Shown here: one piece after another, positions 51,546 through 63,101 of the stretch
Position numbering within the stretch: position 1 is the stretch's first letter
How the letters are laid out: each line of letters opens with the position of its first letter
NCBI RefSeq assembly: GCF_022539665.2
Contig: NC_081334.1
Coordinates: 8,588,424 to 8,652,423 of the forward strand
DNA length: 64,000 bases
Reading direction: 5' to 3'
Origin: Daphnia carinata
Taxonomy: Eukaryota > Arthropoda > Branchiopoda > Diplostraca > Daphniidae
Program-made: the position numbers and the translations under genes
Notes under the pieces: generated by a model
The model's database searches: none
Told to the model about the DNA's origin: nothing
What the model saw: only the letters and a program-made list of their open reading frames with translations

Positions 51546-54545
51546 TATTTAATGCGAATACAGTGTAATATAGTGAGTTTCAATATCTACATTCAAACCG
51601 CATCAAATAAGTGTATTCAATGTGAATATAGTGCTTTATATTCAGTTTCATCATGTACATTCAAACAGTAACAGATATACGTGTATTCAATATGAATACA
51701 GTGTGATACAGTGAGTTTTAATATCTCCATTCAAACAGCATAAAAATGCGTGTATTTAATGAGAATATAGTGTTATACAATCAGTTTCATGATCTACATT
51801 CAAACAGTATCAAATATACGTGTATTCAATGTGAATAAAGTGTGATACAGTGAGTTTCAATATCTCCATTCAAACAGCATCAAATATACGTGTATTCAAT
51901 GTGAATACAGTGTGATACAGTGAATTTCAATATCTACAATCAAACAGCTTCAAACATACGTGTATCCAATGTGAATATAGTGCTTTATATTTAGTTTCAT
52001 CATCTACATTCAAACAGTAACAAATATATGTGTATTCAATGTGAATATAGTGTGAGACAGCGAGTTTCAATATCTACATTCAAACAGCATCAAATATAGG
52101 TGTATTGAATGTGAATATAGTGTGATACAGTGAGTTTCAATATCTACATTCAAACAGCATCAAATATACGTGTATTCAATGTGAATATAGTGTTATAGAA
52201 TCAGTTTCATGATCTACATTCAAACAGTATCAAATATACGTGTATTCAATGTGAATATAGTTTGATACAGTGAGTTTCAATATCTACATTCAAACAGCAT
52301 CAAATTTACGTGTATTCAATGTGAATATCGTGTTATAGATTCAGTTTCATGATCTACATTCAAACAGCATCAAATATACGTGTATTCAATGTGAATATAG
52401 TGTTATAGAATCAGTTTCATGATCTACATTCAAACAGCATCAAATATACGTGTATTCAATGTGAATATAGTGTTATAGAATCAGTTTCATGATCCACATT
52501 CAAACAGTATCAAATGTACGTGTATTCAATGTGAATATAGTGTGATACAGTGAGTTTCGATATCTACATTCAAACAGCATCAAATATACGTGTACTCAAT
52601 GTGCATATAGTGTTATAGAATCAGTTTCTTGATCTTCATTCAAACAGTATCAAATATACGTGTATACAATGTGTTTATATTGTGATACATTTAGTTTCAA
52701 TATCTACATTCAAACAGCATCAAATGTACGTCTATTCAATGTGAATATAGTGTTATAGAATCAGTTTCATGATCTATATTCAAACAGTATCAAATATACA
52801 TGTATTCAATGTGAATATAGTGTGATACAGTGAGTTTCAATATCTACATTCAAACAGCATCAAATATAAGTGTATTCAATGTGAATATAGTGTGATACAG
52901 TGAGTTTCAATATCTGCATTCAAACAGCATCAAATATACGTGTATTCAATGTGAATATAGTGTTATAGAATCAGTTTCATGATCTACATTCAAACAGTAT
53001 CAAATATACGTGTATTCAATATGAATATAGTGTTATAGAATCAGTTTCATGATCTACATTCAAACAGTATCAAATGTACTTGTATTCAATGTGAATATAC
53101 TGTGATACAGTGAGTTTCAATATCTACATTCAAACAGCATCAAATATACGTGTATTCAATGTGAATATAGTGTTATAGAATCAGTTTCATGATCTATATT
53201 CAAACAGTATCAAATATACGTGTATTCAATGTGAATATAGTGTTACATTTAGTTTCAATATCTTCATTCAAACAGCATCAAATGTACGTCTATTCAATGT
53301 GAATATAGTGTGATACAGTGACATTCAATATCTACATTCAAACACCATCAAATATACGTGTATTCAATGTGAATATAGTGTTATAGAATCAGTTTCATGA
53401 TCTACATTCAAACAGCATCAAATATACGTGTATTCAATGTGAATATAGTGTTATAGAATCAGTTTCATGATCTACATTCAAACAGCATCAAATATACGTG
53501 TATTCAATGTGAATATAGTGTTATAGAATCAGTTTCATGATCCACATTCAAACAGTATCAAATGTACGTGTATTCAATGTGAATATAGTGTGATACAGTG
53601 AGTTTCGATATCTACATTCAAACAGCATGAAATATACGTGAATTCAATGTGAATATAGTGTTATAGAATCAGTTTCTTGATCTACATTCAAACAGTATCA
53701 AATATACGTGTATACAATGTGTTTATATTGTGATACATTTAGTTTCAATATCTACATTCAAACAGCATCAAATGTACGTCTATTCAATGTGAATATAGTG
53801 TTATAGAATCAGTTTCATGATCTATATTCAAACAGTATCTAATATACATGTATTCAATGTGAATATAGTGTGATACAGTGAGTTTCAATATCTACATTCA
53901 AACAGCATCAAATATACGTGTATTTAAAGTGAATATAGTGTGATACAGTGAGTTTCAATATCTGCATTCAAACAGCATCAAATATACGTGTATTCAATGT
54001 GAATATAGTGTTATAGAATCAGTTTCATGATCTACATTCAAACAGTATCAAATATACGTGTATTCAATATGAATATAGTGTTATAGAATCAGTTTCATGA
54101 TCTATTCAAACAGTATCAAATGTACGTGTATTCAATGTGAATATAGTGTGATACAGTGAGTTTCAATATCTACATTCAAACACAATCAAATATACGTGTA
54201 TTCAATGTGAATAAAGTGTTATAGAATCAGTTTCATGATCTATATTCAAACAGTATCAAATATACGTGTATTCAATGTGAATATAGTGTTACATTTAGTT
54301 TCAATATCTTCATTCAAACAGCATCAAATGTACGTCTATTCAATGTGAATATAGTGTGATACAGTGACATTCAATATCTACATTCAAACACCATCAAATA
54401 TACGTGTATTCAATGTGAATATAGTGTTATAGAATCAGTTTCATGATCTACATTCAAACAGCATCAAATATACGTGTATTCAATGTGAATATAGTGTTAT
54501 AGAATCAGTTTCATGATCTATATTCAAACAGTATCAAATATACGT
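51546..54545 (+). repeat. 70-bp satellite, segment 3, with higher-order structure
   Basis: About 43 monomers. From about 52380 the array repeats itself with a period of 1046-1048 bp: TGATCCACATTCAAACAG occurs at 52489 and 53537, and the shortened monomer TGTTACATTTAGTTTCAA occurs at 53241 and 54287. Two nearly identical copies of this 15-monomer block are present. Most monomers alternate between the two subtypes. There is no coding content. Confidence 0.95.
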
Positions 54546-55241
54546 GCCCTAGCAGAAATTCAGAGGGCAAAAACCCATCCAAGACTGGTATTTCGGACTC
54601 GTCTAGAGTCCTAGACCGGTCCAGCGGGCGGGTATATGGACCGCTTGTTTGCAGCCATAACAGCCTCCTAGACTGGTATCGAGGACGGTAAAAAAAAAAA
54701 AAAAAAAAGACGGTGAGCCTCTTAAGTAAGAGCCAAAAGCCGTTCACATACCCGGCCGTTAGACTCAACCGGGGCTCATATTTTATACTCGTCCCAATAC
54801 TCGTATCCGATATCCGTTATGGGACTATTTTTGGATTTTTTAAATTCATTTTTACTCCCTACTTAAAATTTTTGGAGTTTCACAAAATAAAGATCTGCAG
54901 AATAACACAAATTACTTTATATTTATCATGACATGACTAATAATCCAGTTCGTTCTGGCAACATACGCACACGGCACAAAGACTAGAAAGGCGCAATGGG
55001 GCCAACACGGCATGCGAGAACACAGAAAAAACATCTTATAAGACATTTAAACAAAATTTTTTTAATTTATTCAGTGGGTTTTTTGAATTCCTTTATGTTC
55101 TTCTCCAAAGCAGCAATTTTGGACTGCAGTTCTGCCTCGTAAATAGTACTAGGTACTGGCGCTTCAAAAGTTGGGCCCTTGGTTCGCCACTCTTGCTACC
55201 TGAATTTTTAAAAAGTTTTGAATTATTAAGTTTGAAAATAC

Positions 55242-55700
55242 CTTAATGTAATTACTTTGAATAATGTTGATGACGGAACTTGTTCTGGTTGCCGTAACAA
55301 CTGTAGGCGGACTGCTGTCTTCACTTTCATCACCGTACCTCTTCCTTTTGTGCGAGACACGTTTTCCTCTCGTAAAAGTAAGTAAGCTCTCGTAAAACTC
55401 ACTGCAAAAACAAAATAAAAATTAATTCTAGAGATTAGAACATAATTGCACATAAAGTAATTGAAACTTACCAGGCTTGTTCTCTGGATTCATAATATTA
55501 TGAACATCGTATTCCAGCCAAATATTGAATGGGTGGTGGAATCTTCCAAAAGTTTTTTCCCCCCAACAAGCAGGATTCAAATTGCCATCTGATGTAGTAC
55601 ATGGTGGGAATAGCAGAACCTTGTGGTCCGTTGATAACCAGTAACGGGGCACAAAGCTGTATAGACATACGGGATTGTTGTCACAGCCCCTCTCTAAGGT
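55242..55700 (-). CDS. Spliced minus-strand gene in the TIR element, unrecognised
   Basis: Upstream exon (to 55472) reads FVPRYWLSTDHKVLLFPPCT, then SDGNLNPACWGEKTFGRFHH and PFNIWLEYDVHNIMNPENKP. A GT-AG intron of 70 bp (55402-55471) follows, then a basic/acidic exon (55401-55242; HKRKRYGDESEDSSPPTVV in the frame with better composition). The phase at the junction favours another frame, so the exact border or frame is uncertain. A further exon may lie at 55750-56000. The Trp/Tyr/Pro-rich first exon looks like a folded domain, but I do not know the family. Confidence 0.35.
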
Positions 55701-56759
55701 TTGTACGGAAAAGAATGAAGGCTCTTTTTATTTGGAAGGCTTGCTTTTTTCATTAGTTTCCTGTATCGTAACATATCTTCCACACCATTCTGGAAATAGT
55801 CTTCCACCCTAGGCATAACCATTTAGAACCACAGAAAATGTTTAATAATCATATACAACATTGAAGAAAAAGTGTACCTGAATGTTCTTTGCAACGTGTG
55901 GCTGCTGAATTATGTCGTGGTTAGTATGTAATACGTTATCGCCAACTACACAATCCATGGTGGCAGTAATATTTTGAACTTGCTCAAAGCTTTGCACTAG
56001 TAATGTTAAATGTGCACTACGAATGCAAAAGACTTTGCACCAGACGTAGAATATTAAATAAAAAATCCAACCTGCGTGTAATTTAGCGTTTCAAAACGGT
56101 ACAATAACGTGAGTCTCTATCGAAGAACTTCAAGCATTTCTGTGAAATACGTACAAATTTCATACGGACAGCAGGGGCGTTGCCAGTTTTCCGATTTCCG
56201 GTTTTTTATATAAGTGCCATGTATTGGGAAACCATTTTCTGTGGTATTCACAGCTACTTTTCAATTCTTTTTAATTCTTTTAGTAAGGTTATTTGATTGC
56301 TAAGCTAGAATTATGCATGTACACGTACAAAGAAAAAAAAGGAATGACAGTTAGGTATTGATTTTCCCTTGCATGCCTGTTAGACGTAATCGATTTCCTC
56401 CAAAGCAGACGACAACAACTCTGTTGTCTGAAAGGCCAGGTTGATGCTAAACAATATTGGATCATGCCTGAATGCGCAAACCGGAAAACGTTATAAAAAT
56501 TGTACCAATCTTATTCCGCATTTATAATTTATTTATTAATTAGAGAAGATTAGTAAAGATACAAGTCAGTCTATTTGAAGCCTCCAAAACTGATAATAAT
56601 GCTCCTCAACGGTGCAAAAACATTGAAGCAAACATAATTTTCGCTGATACAGACGACGTTCACTAAATTTCAATCTTGCATCGTCAGTAAAATCCGGCAG
56701 CTATTCGTTGTTTAACTATAAGTTCACCATCGTCAACATTGTCGACTTTAGATTTTCTT

Positions 56760-57430
56760 TACAGGCTATATGGCGTCCCCTTTTTCGTTACAGCCAAAAC
56801 AGAAATTGTAAGTACTTTGAAGTTATTGAGACTATTATACCTCTAGCCGCTTGTTAATGATGTGTATTGCATTTTAAATTTTACTTTTTTATAATTCACT
56901 GTTCTATAGGAATACGAAGCTGTCTTTTCACTGTTACTATGAGTTCAACCTGGAGCCTGACAAGCAAGCAAGTAGATCAGATTTTGTCTATTTCTGGTCA
57001 CTTCAAAAGAAAGCGAAGAACCAAACTTAATAGAACCACTTGTGAATATCAAAGAAATCTTGAACGAAACGAAACGATGTTCCCAGCTGAAAGATTGGCA
57101 AATATCTGGAGTTTCAGATTCTATTTGGTATAGCCTATTCTCTCCTCTCCACACTCACTGGTTAAACCAAGTGTATTTAATCTACATCGCAAACAAGATG
57201 CTGCCTCTTTACCACCTGATCATTTTGATAAACCCTGGAACACGATAGACTTCACAGTAAGTAGAATACTTTTTCTATTTACAAATTGTTCACTACTTAG
57301 CTTATTAACTTCATTTTGTTTTTCAGACGAGGGATTTTCATCTTCATGGACACCGTCTCAACAATCAGGTTGCATCACTTAGCTCAAACACTTACAATAA
57401 CTTGTTGCTGGTACCACAAACAAGTCAGTG
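56760..57430 (+). pseudogene. Spliced plus-strand gene remnant in the TIR element
   Basis: Exons bounded by good sites: acceptor TTACAG (about 56764) and donor TTG|GTAAGT-like at 56806; acceptor TCTATAG at about 56910 and donor CACAG|TAAGT at 57255; acceptor TTTTTCAG at about 57327. The middle exon has FHCYYEFNLEPDKQASRSDF in one frame, then after a TAA and frame change PLVNIKEILNETKRCSQLKD and PSVFNLHRKQDAASLPPDHF, continuing across the last intron as DEGFSSSWTPSQQSG. Evidently a real but decayed gene; function unknown. Confidence 0.4.
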
Positions 57431-57439
57431 TCAACAAAC

Positions 57440-58404
57440 TAGCATTCCCGGTTAGCTTTTAGCCTTAAAATCAGCTACATTACGTTATTTATATCAATTG
57501 TATATTACCTTCAATTTAATTCAAAGGACTACGCTTCCAAACATAATAGAACGCCATTCTCCAAACAGTTCCAAATGGTTTGTAACTGCCTTGTGTCACA
57601 CTATGTCGTCCTCAAACTAAACATGTTATTGTCTTCTCGTATGGTCGTCGTGTGGTATCAATAAAACAGCTACTAAAATCAAAGGCGAATCTTCTAATTG
57701 CTTTTTTAGCTTACTCACTCAGCTGTGTCAGTGCACTAGCTCCATCAAACACAACAAGCATGGCAGGTAGTCCTGTTAGCCATTATGCCAGGAGTTAATA
57801 AACTACCAGGAATGCTAATTTAAAAAAAAATAAATATTAGAAATGATAATTGAATTAAAAGATATCAGAGGAAACGTCGTGTGGTTGGAAACACATAATT
57901 TTTTAATAAAATACAGCTGGTATTTTAGCAGAATTCAAGATGAGCTCCAAAAGTCAGTAAAGGACGAGTCAAATCCTAGTATTTTGTCTACACATCAATC
58001 AAAATTTCTTGTAGAATATTGTAAGAACATAGGCCAGTGAAAAAACGAGTCTAATACTGGTTTTTTGTATCCACATCAATCCCAATTTTTGCAGAAAATT
58101 CTGAGGACATAGGCCAGTATTGGACGAGTATAATACTCGTACCACGGGCTGTAGCGCTCGGCTTTCGTGCTAGCGTACAAGAGACTAGTAAAAAATAATC
58201 CCAACATTGGTACCAGGGACTTAAGCGCTTCGCTTCTTTTTGCGTCCATAAAACCGGATTTGTACTAAGCTAGTTCCAGACAACGAACCGAAAGTACTTA
58301 AGCAAGTTGATTCCGTATTGTACGCAAACTTGACCGAAAAAATGAGTCAAAGTTTGAGTATCGCGGACGAAGACCCCATCTGGACACAAAGTTTCTGCTA
58401 GGGT
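57440..58404. repeat. Right part of the TIR element, with a two-copy tandem repeat
   Basis: 57955-58040 and 58041-58125 are diverged copies of one unit (GACGAGTC.AAT.CT..TATTTTGT.T.CACATCAATC and ATAGGCCAGT). They could be a subterminal motif array. The remainder is AT-rich with no ORF of note. Confidence 0.5.
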
Positions 58405-58523
58405 GTATTCAATGTGAATATAGTGTGATACATTTCATACATACAATATCTACATTCAAACAGCATCAAATGTACGTGTGTTCAATGTGAATATAGTGTG
58501 ATACAGTGAGTTTCAATATCTAC
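58405..58523 (+). repeat. 70-bp satellite, segment 4
   Basis: Less than two monomers, resuming at TGTATTCAATGTG after the TIR element and ending TTTCAATATCTAC at the family D LTR. Confidence 0.9.
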
Positions 58524-59348
58524 TGTAAAGGATCTTTCCGTGTGGGAAGACTGACTTTACTGTATTAAGACAAAATGAAATAATAACGAGCTCGGAGGCG
58601 TATTTCCCACAATGATGGATTTATTATTTTAGATTAAGCATACTACAAGAAGCAAGATATAAGAGAAATAAAAGATACAGTAGGGAAATTAAAAAGAGAG
58701 AAGAGAGAGACAATTATAACCAATTTTTACCGTGATAACACGAGTAGGTAGGGGAAAGAAATCGACACGGAAGCGAACGATATAAAAATCACGCTCACGG
58801 AGTCAATTCACAATCAAATAGATTGAACAAGTGTTTAAGAAAAGGACAAATGCACTGTCCAAGACTAACTAAGTTTTCACAGACGCAAATTACGGCAAGT
58901 TAAGCAAATAAGATGCACAGTAAAAGTACAATTTACTGCGCAATACTACTAACCAAAGGATAAGAGCAACAAGAATAAACTCAGGCGACTACCTTACTCA
59001 GATGCAAGTTCTTGTCTGATCTTTTCCATATTTTGGGTTCACGATTACTCTTCGCATATTGGCAAATTGGTGAGTTGCTGTGCGAGTATTTGCCATCAAT
59101 CATAGATGTTTAAAATGGCGTGATAATGGTGCGATTATGGGCGTCGCCCTTGCCGCCAATCAAAGATGTTTTATAAGTGACGTGATGCTGATGACACATG
59201 GATGCGTCAGTTAGCTAGCAGGTGTTCATCTAGGTCACCCGTGTTGCGTATATATGTTGTTGCAATAGACATGTTTTCATACTAATCACTTATTAAAGAT
59301 ACTACAGAAAGGGCATATAAGTTGAAGATGTATATTGGCTTCGTTACA
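58524..59348 (-). repeat. Family D 3' LTR (825 bp)
   Basis: In minus orientation TGTAACGAAGCC...GATCCTTTACA. It is homologous to 40328-41056. It follows a purine-rich tract (GCCGCCGGGAGTGA on the minus strand) after env, the order expected for PPT-3' LTR. Lengths of 825 and 729 bp and divergence show the two LTRs come from different copies. Confidence 0.8.
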
Positions 59349-59477
59349 TCACTCCCGGCGGCGTTAGATTACGTCCCGTAATCAGACTGCATGCATGGAA
59401 TGGATTCGGAAGCTGGTTACCGTGATTTCTAGGTGGGGCGGCAGCATACGACCCAAATGACGGTGAAAAGGCCGCAA

Positions 59478-61083
59478 CTATAGCAAATGCGTAAGAAAAG
59501 AAGCACTAAAAGACCATAGTATGCCGATGAAGAAATAGTTCTTGATAGTCTCCCACCAAGATGTATAACTTCCGACACCATATGCCGTCACAAAAATATT
59601 TGTTGCACTAGGTCTTTGACGTAAGGTATATTCCGATGGTGGGTGTTCGTTGATCGCGGCAGCTATATCGGCCATGATGTTCATGTGATTAAGCATGTTG
59701 TCGGTACATGCCGGATTACTTTGATGCACGTAGTCGAAAAACTCGACGTTTTCGTAGCGAAACGAGTGTGCGAGCGTCTGCTCAGGCAACACAATTGTGG
59801 CTTGAATTAGTTGCCAGGTGTTGTTGCGGAAAGCATAAGGTTTATCGTTAAAGTTTACAAATCCATTTGTCCAATAGCAAGGGGAATATTTTACGTGATA
59901 AGTTCCCAGCCATCGAGGTTAATTGTATAATTTTGAAATTTTGGTTGCGGTCCGCAAGAAGTCAAAACAGTATCGAATGTGACATTTAAGGCTTTACACT
60001 GGATCAGTACAGCCGTTTTACCGAAAGCTTGTAATTTTGTGCACTTGGGTAATTGTAGTTGTGAGGCTGCTAACCATCCATTATATTGAGCAGTTGTAAC
60101 GGCTCTTTCATGTTTGGCTTTGCGATCATCGCACTGTAATAATTGAATTTGGCTTGCCATTTCGTTTTCATGATCGGTCAGTTGATCTCGAATATATTGA
60201 ATATTCGCCGGTATGTTTAAATCTTCATCGCTAGATGGCGCCGGAGGCTCCGATGTTGTTGTTGAATTTTTAATGATGGCCGCTGTTTTGACAAAGAGTT
60301 GTGATTGGCCAAGGATTTCAAAGGAAGAAGTCCTATTGGAGCAATTTTCTGCACTGAAAAACAACGTGATGACGGTAACAAATAAAAGTCTAATTGATTT
60401 CGGTCGTCTTGAAGTCTGAAAATTCGTTTTTCCCCAGGTAATTGTATCAACTTGCCGATACCTTCTTCGACAAGCCGGGTAATTGCTTTAGTTTTCTTTG
60501 TGTAGGTTTTGTCCCAAATCAGAGTTAAATGATTATGTGACAAATTTCCTGATGCAGCAGAAGCAGTTCCGATAGGTGTTGAAAAATCCGCGTTCTCCTT
60601 TTGTTGGAAAAGTTGAATTTTATCGAGAACACAGTTTAATATTTCGGAATCGATTGTTTGCAACCAATATCCAGAAATATCGGGTTCATCGTCGAAAACA
60701 AATTTTCCATCCGAAAAAGTCATTCGTTGATTGTCGCACCTTTTATTGTTAATCATTTCGTTGCACTCGGCAGGTGTTGTATCGATGGAAATTTTATCTG
60801 GCACGATCACTGTTTGTCCGAAAAAATTCATTGTAATACGTCTTATATTTTTCCAGTGCGCACAAATATATCCAGGAAACTTGATCGCAGCTCGTTCTTC
60901 ACTATATACGGCATATTTTACACTGAGGGCACGATTTTCGGTAGATTTCGGCTAACAATTCGCGTCGGAGAATTGAATAATTCCCATTTTCGACGTCTCC
61001 GAACAATCACACACGGTTGTTTCAAATGCTCGCAAGTGTAATCCGTGAAGGCACAATAGCAGCAGAAATGGAAATAGAGACAT
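59478..61083 (-). pseudogene. Family D envelope-like glycoprotein gene, broken
   Basis: On the minus strand the ATG at 61083 opens a strongly hydrophobic signal peptide followed by a cysteine-rich start. It is broken by a stop at 60952-60954, then continues in the frames at 60831-60217, 60364-59891 and 59792-59478. The last frame ends with an aromatic, hydrophobic segment (about 59478-59545) that could be the membrane anchor, 130 bp before the LTR. Cys pairs around an Asn/Lys-rich segment, a following Trp-Leu-Gln/Ile-Leu-Asn-Cys block and a Thr-Leu-Ile-Trp motif parallel the envelope-like gene at 18674-20000, so the two are distant homologues. At least three frameshifts or stops; no intact product. 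Gag and pol of this copy are not in the window. Confidence 0.6.
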
Positions 61084-61659
61084 TTCTAAATACGGAAGAA
61101 TATAAAAAAAAAAACATACAAGAATAAAAGAGAACAATGTAACTGACAAACATATATAACTTTATCGTGTGGGTGTTATAAAATGGAAGCAAACACGAGA
61201 AGAAAAGTAGTAAGAAAACGAAAGTGAAAAATAGTCTACGGCTTTTGAAAGGTCTACTTATTTTTCCGGTGGCTTTTCCTAGTTAGCTACGGCAAAAGGG
61301 AAGAAAAATATAGGGCACGGGAATTTAACTGTGTTTTCGGGGGGAAGAAAATTTTATCCACCATAATAACTCGTATCGTTGGAAAGAGGAGAAGATATAC
61401 TTAATTATTAAAAAGAGAAAATAATAAAATATAATATAGTTTAGCGGGGAGGACGAGAAGAAAAACGTTTAAAAGTTTACGGCGGAAAAAGTTTTTGCCG
61501 TGAAAGGTCACGCACAGTGTTCGAATTTTTTCCTAAGTTCTAACAAGGCGGTAGGGATAGCGCATACATGAAAAAGTATACTACGGCACACAAAGAAAAA
61601 TGCAGTTAACGGAAACAATCGGTATGTTACCCAATCTTTTACGCCAGGTGTAAAATATT
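61084..61659. other. No recognised gene
   Basis: AT-rich DNA upstream of the family D env fragment. Pol, expected here, is absent, so the copy is truncated or internally deleted. Confidence 0.5.
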
Positions 61660-61735
61660 AGCTAATAGCTCAGTGGTATCGCTGTCAGCCGTGATGCTAA
61701 ATGTTCTGAGGTTCGAATCCCCAGTTTGATTAGTT
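61656..61735 (+). tRNA. tRNA-like sequence with pol III A and B boxes
   Basis: TAGCTCAGTGGT (61666-61677) fits the A box/D arm and GGTTCGAATCC (61710-61720) is a consensus B box/T loop, 44 bp apart. The acceptor stem does not close well (CTAAT pairs with ATTAG only loosely) and the anticodon arm is irregular, so this is more likely a tRNA pseudogene or SINE head than a working tRNA. Confidence 0.4.
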
Positions 61736-61739
61736 AACT

Positions 61740-62551
61740 CATCATTCGCAAGGGAGCTGATATAATAAGCTACAAGAAGGCGTTACATATAAATTGGCAA
61801 ATATAGATATACATGATGAAACAGACAGATGCGAAAGTTTGTTTTTTTCTAAGTCCAACGCAGTGTGAATGGAAGAGAAAGAGAGAGAATGGAAGGAAGA
61901 GACAGAGAAAAGAATGTGCTATATGAGAAGAAGATGTTCTATCGCTCGAGGCTTGAACCAAGGCCATATGCTCCAGACATATTGTGTTGAAAATGAGGCA
62001 TGTTACTTGCCCTGTGGCAAAACGTAGAGGCAATATTAACGCGTATAAATGGGGCGTATATTGTTTACGAAAAAGAAGGAATAGAAGGTAAAAACTCTAC
62101 CTGGCGCGCGAGAGAGAAAGAATAGGAATAAGGGAAAGGGAAAATTGCGAGAATGCATTTTCGGCAACTTTTGTCATTTACTTGAAAGAAGTCTTTCGCG
62201 GATAACGTGTTGCGCATAGCAGACAAAATTTTTTACTTTTTTTTATAAGGATGGAAGTTGGGTTGTTTCCTAACCTGACAGATGGACAAGTTATGCATGT
62301 AGCATATACTTATTCATCTTCTTGTCTAAGGTAATGAGGTTCTTTTAAAACCTTTATTTTTTTATTTTTGTTTGTTATTTTCTTATAATGGTTCCCTCCA
62401 TAGTTTCTAGCGGTAACCTCCTGAAGAAATGGAACGCTTTAGCTACGGCCTATTTTTATTGACATGTAACATGGAAGGGAAACAGGTTACATAGAATAGG
62501 TATTGACTACAGGAAGAGAAAATTGTTGTTGTTGGAATTTTCTGTCTTTTT
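61740..62551. other. No recognised gene
   Basis: Contains purine tracts (GAGAGAAAGAATAGG) and AT-rich DNA. No domain-bearing ORF on either strand. Confidence 0.45.
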
Positions 62552-63001
62552 TCAGTACGCTGGTGGATAACGATGCTCGTGGCAGTGAAGACAAAGGTCG
62601 TCATCTCCCCAGCTTTCGGCTGCAAATCCGAAAAGTGGCGGATGCCGATTCGCTGGATCCAAATCCAGGATTTCTTTCAGGCGCTCTGTCGCTTTCCTTC
62701 ATTTTCCTAGTTCGATGCATCGAACCAGTCCTAGAGTGAGCGAGCGGGTGACATCGTCTAGTTCTTCTTGAAGATCGCGGACTTGTCGTCTAAAGGCTTC
62801 CGCCGGTTGGGGTTCAGGTGCGGCTGCGGCTGGTGCTGCTGGGGCTGTGGCTGCGGCGGGTGCGTCGGCTTCTTGCGGTGGTACAATTGCGGCGTCAGGA
62901 TTGAGTTGGTATTCTTCGGCAGCGTGAACCTGTGGCTGATAGTGCCGACACGCCCGTGTCGCGGCGGGTCCTCCCGGACGGTTGTTGTGGTTTTCGGCCA
63001 T
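62552..63001 (-). CDS. Small TATA-driven gene, Ala/Pro-rich with C-terminal coiled coil, in-frame TGA
   Basis: The minus-strand ATG at 63001-62999 opens MAENHNNRPGGPAATRACRH and runs 100 codons to a TGA at 62701-62699. The product has a disordered N-terminus, an Ala/Pro linker (DAPAAATAPAAPAAAAPEPQ) and a coiled-coil segment (EAFRRQVRDLQEELDDVTRS). The same frame continues after the TGA for 48 more codons (RKATERLKEILDLDPANRHP, FAAESWGDDDLCLHCHEHRY) to a second TGA at 62554-62552. It has higher GC than its surroundings. A TATA box lies about 95 bp upstream of the ATG. It could be a Gag N-terminus of an unrecognised element or a host gene; the family is unknown. Confidence 0.5.
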
Positions 63002-63092
63002 TGTAAAGAGCAATACTTCTTTTGTTTCTGCTAAACGTCTCTTGTGGCTGTGGATAGCTGTGAGTGTAGGTCCGCGAGGAGATGTGTCCTGA

Positions 63093-63101
63093 CTTATATA
63101 G
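63093..63101 (-). promoter_or_regulatory. TATA box of the small gene
   Basis: CTATATAAG on the minus strand, within GACTATATAAGTCAGG. A start about 30 bp downstream would give a leader of about 65 nt to the ATG at 63001. Confidence 0.5.

Larger units (their letters stand above)
54546..58404. mobile_element. 3.86-kb TIR element, CMC/CACTA-like ends, in satellite
   Basis: The left end reads CCCTAGCAGAAATTCAGAGG and the right end in reverse complement CCCTAGCAGAAACTTTGTG, giving a 12-bp perfect TIR. The satellite monomer continues across it with a 2-3 bp duplication (TG or GTG). Short TIR, 2-3 bp duplication and CCCTA terminus suggest the CMC (CACTA/EnSpm) group, but the transposase is not recognised. 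Inside are two convergently placed gene remnants (minus 55240-55700, plus 56760-57430), an A19 run (54690-54708) and a GAC-rich left subterminal region. Confidence 0.75.

Noticed and set aside
43850-54540. Short ORFs in the satellite (for example 44323-44511, 45288-45536)
   Set aside because: Frames follow the 70-bp monomer and have no protein-like composition.
41057-54545. Satellite considered as a CRISPR-like array
   Set aside because: Monomers are contiguous with no unique spacers, and the context is eukaryotic.
41057-54545. CENP-B box in the satellite
   Set aside because: No match to the TTCG....A..CGGG pattern was found in the monomers.
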